From: Pseudomonas sp. TH15
GTDB lineage: Bacteria; Pseudomonadota; Gammaproteobacteria; Pseudomonadales; Pseudomonadaceae
Length of the DNA: 64,000 nucleotides
Direction: 5' to 3'
NCBI RefSeq assembly: GCF_016651105.1
Contig: NZ_JAEKEL010000001.1
Coordinates: 3,896,001-3,960,000 of the forward strand
Below, piece after piece: positions 60,554 through 64,000 of this stretch (position 1 is the stretch's first letter; each line of letters starts with the position of its first letter). The notes under the pieces are model-generated. The model was not told the DNA's origin and did no database searches. It was given only the letters and a program-made list of their open reading frames with translations. The translations under genes and the position numbers were made by a program.

Positions 60554-60701
60554 AAATCCCTCGTCATCACGGTGTAAAAACCAAGCATAGCCAATTCGAC
60601 TGGCTGGGGCGTTTTTCCGGGCAGGTATATATATGTACCGCCATTGATCGTGCTCGCGATGTTTGACTGACGCTTCATACAAAGTCGTCAGGTAACGCCA
60701 C

Positions 60702-63700
60702 ATGAGTGAAACCACATCGTCAAGGGAGGGCGGCCTGCACCAGCCTTTCGTCAAACAAAAGCTGCAACACCGTCTAAGGCATTTCACCGCCGCGAATATC
60801 AAGCAACTGGGCAGGGCCAGAATACCCGGAGGTTTGGCTGAGGACGCGATGCCTGACTGGTTCGCGGCGCTGACCGCCGTGCAACGACAGATAGTCCGCG
60901 ACAGCCAGCAACGCAGTCGCACGTCCAGCCGGACGCTGGCGAAAACCCTCAAAGGGCTCAAAAGTGTCGCCGAGTTCGCGCAACCTTTGCTTGAGGAGGC
61001 TTTGCACAAAAGGTTCGGCATCAAAGTCGATACGCTAAACACCTGGCTGTACCACGTGCCTTTCAGTGACGTGCTGCTCACCGATCAGAACCTGCTGCAA
61101 CTGGCACTGCGCAACTTTGAAGACGATCAAGTGTTCGCGCCAACGCAACTGATCGCCGAGCAGGGTGAAGCGGCGCCTCAAGGGGAGGGAGTGAGGGGCT
61201 TTACGGTTGGTATTACCCCTCATTCGGTCCATCGAAGTGCTACGGGATCAAAAAACTGGCGATCCAGCCGGCTGACTTTGCGCGGTTGTGTCGCGAACTG
61301 GATATCGGCAAACAATATCAGGAGCATTTAGCGACGATCTTCGATGATGGCGAGAGCGCCTCGGACGTAAAGTCGCAGACGATCGAGGCGTCGAAGGACA
61401 GCCTGCGCACACACGCACACGTTGCGCGGCTCACGTCGCTGCTCACGCCAACCGGTTATCTGGCGGTGCTCGGCGTGCTGAATGGCGAGCAGTCGCCAAA
61501 ACTGGACGGCGAGGCGGTGACGTTCAGCCAGTTGCATGTGCTCGGTGTGCCTGTCAGCGAGATGTTTGTCATTGGTGGAAGCCGGCGCAAGCGGAAAAAG
61601 TCGACCTGAGTTGGTCCAACCCGGGCACCAACCTGCTGGACGTGGCGACTTACACAGACTCACGGATCATCGTGTGCATGCCGGGTGACCCGGTAGCGGC
61701 GATCAAGGAGTACGCCTCGCTGGCGGCGTTTGAACAAGATCTTGCGTTGCGCCTGCGTGATGTCGCCTATCAGCGTTCATTTCTGCGACTCCTCCCTCAT
61801 GGCGATGCCGGCAGGTTCCTCAGCACGCTGCAGAATGCCTTGGAGACGCGCGAATGGGATTCCCACGCAGCGCATCGTGAACAGACCCTCACCGGGCACA
61901 TTGACGGAATTTACCGTCGGGTTTATCGCGAAGAGCCGACGCTGAATCTCGCCGAAGGCTTTTTCGATGGCGACCTGTTCAATGAGTTGTACACCCGGCA
62001 TGAAACGCGCCTGAAGGAGTCGGCCGCGCAATTGGCGGTGCCAACGGCCACGGTTGACCACGACGCCTGGAAGGCGCGACTTGAGCACTACGCCGAGTGG
62101 GGACTGAACATACTCAACATGGCAGCATTCTTCATTCCAGGGCTGGGGGAGGTGATGATGGCGGTGATGGCCGTTCAACTGACCCTGGATGTCTACCACG
62201 GTGCCGAGGCCTGGAGTGTCGGCGACACGGATCAAGCCTGGGGTTATCTCGGCTCGGTAGCGGCTAACCTGGCCTTCGTGGCGGTTCTCGGCGCTGCGGC
62301 CGGCAAAGCGCCGAAAATACTCTCCGCGCCGATTGTCGACGGCATGGTCAGGATCAAGCTGCCGTTTGGTGACGAGCAATTGTGGCGACCAAGCCTGGCG
62401 CCCTATAAGAGTAATGTGGTTTTGCCCGCGGGACTCAAGCCCAACAGCTTGGGCCAATATGAAGTGGCGGGCAGCACTTACATTCGCCTCGAAGACAATG
62501 TCTACGAAAAAACCTTCGATCAGGCCCTCGGCAAGTGGCGCCTGAAACACCCGAACGATCCGCAGGCTTATCAGCCCGTCCTGCAATCGAATGAGCAGGG
62601 CGCCTGGCGTCACACCTTCGAACGCCCCTTGGCGTGGGATCGCCAGACACTGCTTCGTCGTCTGGGGCACGTCACTGATGAGCTGGACAGCGCGACGCTG
62701 GAGCACATTGCGCGGATCAGCGGCGTCGATGACAACGCGCTGCGCAAAATCCATGTCGATCAGCAGCCTGTGCCTTCGGTTCTGTCGGACACCTTGCGTC
62801 AGTTCCGGTACGACCGTTGGCTCAACGAAGTGAATGCGCGAGCCGGTCGCGGTGAGCCTGTTGCGGCATCGGATTTTCTGGATGCTATTGGCGGCACTCA
62901 CGTCTCAGGGCCGCAAGCCGCCGGCTTCGAGCCACTGCACAAGACGTTCCCCAGTCTGTCGACTGACGCGCTAAATGAAGTATTGAGCAGCGCCACGGTT
63001 CGCGAGCGCCTGTCTATCCAGCAAACGGCCAAGCTGCCAGCCAGCCTGTTGCTCAAGGCCCGCACCCGCGCCCGATTGGCGCGTCTGAACACAGCGCTGG
63101 CCGGTATGCACCTGCAAAGTCTGGCGTCCCTCGACAGCCAGCGCCTGGCGCTACGGGCGTTGGAAAAACTGCCTGGCTGGCCGCAACGGTTGCGCCTGGA
63201 ACTGCGTCAGCACCATTACACCGGCAAAGTTCTGGCGAGCGTCGGCAGCGAGTCGGCCGAGGAGATCAAATACCTGGTCACCGACGGCCATCAACATCAT
63301 CAAACCCATCAGTTCCAGGCCTTTGACCAACACGGCAACCCGTTGAACAGTGTGCCCCGCGAGGGTGACAATTTTTACGCGTCGATCATGCATGCCCTGC
63401 CGGATGACACGCGCGTGCAGCTGGGTGTGCCGAATGTAGGGCAAAGCCCGGCGTTACAAGAAGCCCTTTGCACCTACGCCCGAACCCATCGAGAGTCAAT
63501 GTTCGAAACGCTGCTGCCAACCGCTGCCGGCCGGCGGTTCAAGGCACCTCAGCGTTTGGCCGACGGTCGCGTGGGTTATCCGTTGAGCGGCCGTGGCACT
63601 GGCGCGATGGTCAATCCTTCACTGATCTGCCGAGTGCAAGACCTCTATCCCGAATTTTCCGATGAGATGGCCGAAAGGATGGTCAGCAACCTGCTGCTTG

Positions 63701-64000
63701 ATGGCAGCACTGAAACGCAAATCGCGCATTTACTGAGCCTGCGCGCCCTGGAATACGAAACCCTTGCCACGCAACTGGAGCAATGGAGCCGCAGCGGTGG
63801 CGAGCCTGCGGCCCGACGACAAGCGGTGCAAACGATCAATGAGGCCTGGCGCTCAGGCGGGCTGGTCGATGTCTCGGAAGGCGTTCACCTGGACTTGGGC
63901 AACGCCGGAGTTCTACCCGAATTAACCGCACGCTTTCGTAACGTCAGCAGCCTGCGCTTGAGTGTTCAGAGTTTGCTCAGTCAGTCCAGCGAAGCGTTTG
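60702..64000 (+). pseudogene. Giant DUF6543 (dermonecrotic toxin-like) protein, 5' part, two frameshifts, truncated by window end
   Basis: From ATG 60702 three open frames join into one protein of at least about 1,100 residues. Frame 1 (60702-61185, KQKLQHRLRHFTAANIKQL) passes to frame 2 at the G4 run 61182-61185 (EGLYGWYYPSFGPSKCYGIK, DFARLCRELDIGKQYQEHL), then to frame 3 at the TT 61572-61573 (WWKPAQAEKVDLSWSNPGTN), which stays open to the window end. Each junction is cured by one added base. Frame 3 includes a hydrophobic hairpin (NMAAFFIPGLGEVMMAVMAV) and a leucine-rich start (LPELTARFRNVSSLRLSVQS). The family is Pseudomonas DUF6543/dermonecrotic toxin-like proteins, which often end in leucine-rich repeats and a NEL ubiquitin-ligase domain; that end is outside the window. 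Confidence 0.85.

Noticed and set aside
60702..61573. Programmed frameshifting in the giant gene
   Set aside because: No slippery heptamer with downstream structure is evident, the two sites differ, and similar breaks occur in unrelated genes, so deletions are simpler.
61777..62901. Minus-strand open frame of 374 codons opposite the giant toxin-like gene
   Set aside because: The plus-strand third frame is open across the same region with recognisable family sequence; the antisense frame is a shadow.

Overview
The window is a high-GC chromosomal segment that looks like a Pseudomonas of the P. fluorescens group. The evidence is the gene families (lexA2-imuA-imuB-dnaE2 cassette, GntR-linked PotFGHI-type operon, RES/Xre pair, DUF6543 toxin-like giant gene), the codon usage, and many REP/REPIN palindromes of the GTAGGAGC..GCTTGCTCGCGAA and GGCTGCGATCTTTTGA types. 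I see no rRNA, tRNA, IS element, prophage or CRISPR array.

Layout. 0-2 kb: the 5' part of a secreted amidohydrolase gene and a divergent LysR regulator whose end runs into a REP. 2-7.7 kb: the SOS mutagenesis cassette lexA2-imuA-imuB-dnaE2, with a LexA2-type box over the lexA2 start. 7.8-8.3 kb: four tandem REPINs. 8.5-10.2 kb: a CsgG/DUF4810/DUF799 lipoprotein trio. 10.3-17.7 kb (minus): a catabolic operon (polyamine-type ABC importer, two amidohydrolases, flavin reductase-like protein), divergent from its GntR regulator at 17.8 kb. 18.7-23.5 kb: a hybrid sensor kinase and a UvrA2-like ATPase. 23.7-29.1 kb (minus): a stressosome-like operon, rsbR-rsbS-rsbT-(ATPase+PP2C)-histidine kinase-hybrid kinase. 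29.3-31.5 kb: small stress-type genes and a 55-bp satellite array. 31.5-36.6 kb: a strictosidine-synthase-like protein, a hydroxylase-SRPBCC fusion, a LysR regulator and an orphan HypX/HoxX-like CO-ligand enzyme.

36.9-51.3 kb is an uptake island: ECF sigma, FecR-type anti-sigma, a TonB transducer-receptor, a RES/Xre toxin-antitoxin pair, a second TonB receptor and yejABEF. The two receptor genes share the same 5' leader design, a CCCTATAAA element followed by a hairpin that covers the Shine-Dalgarno, which suggests co-regulation. 51.3-54.2 kb is the best candidate for an undescribed system: a PAAR protein, a protein with a caspase-like (clan CD) His-Gly/Ala-Cys signature, and two paralogous membrane-anchored proteins likely to be immunity proteins. 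54.2-58.7 kb holds an SCP2 protein, a histidine phosphatase, sohB, and cysI with its DUF934 partner. 59-64 kb holds a tiny membrane protein, an orphan periplasmic binding protein, a DUF2970 protein and the 5' part of a giant DUF6543 toxin-like gene that runs off the window.

Data quality: five reading frames are broken by apparent one-base deletions (near 12.6, 16.6, 60.1, 61.2 and 61.6 kb), all at short homopolymers and all of the same sign. Uncorrected sequencing deletions are the simplest explanation; real decay, especially of the giant toxin-like gene, is the alternative.
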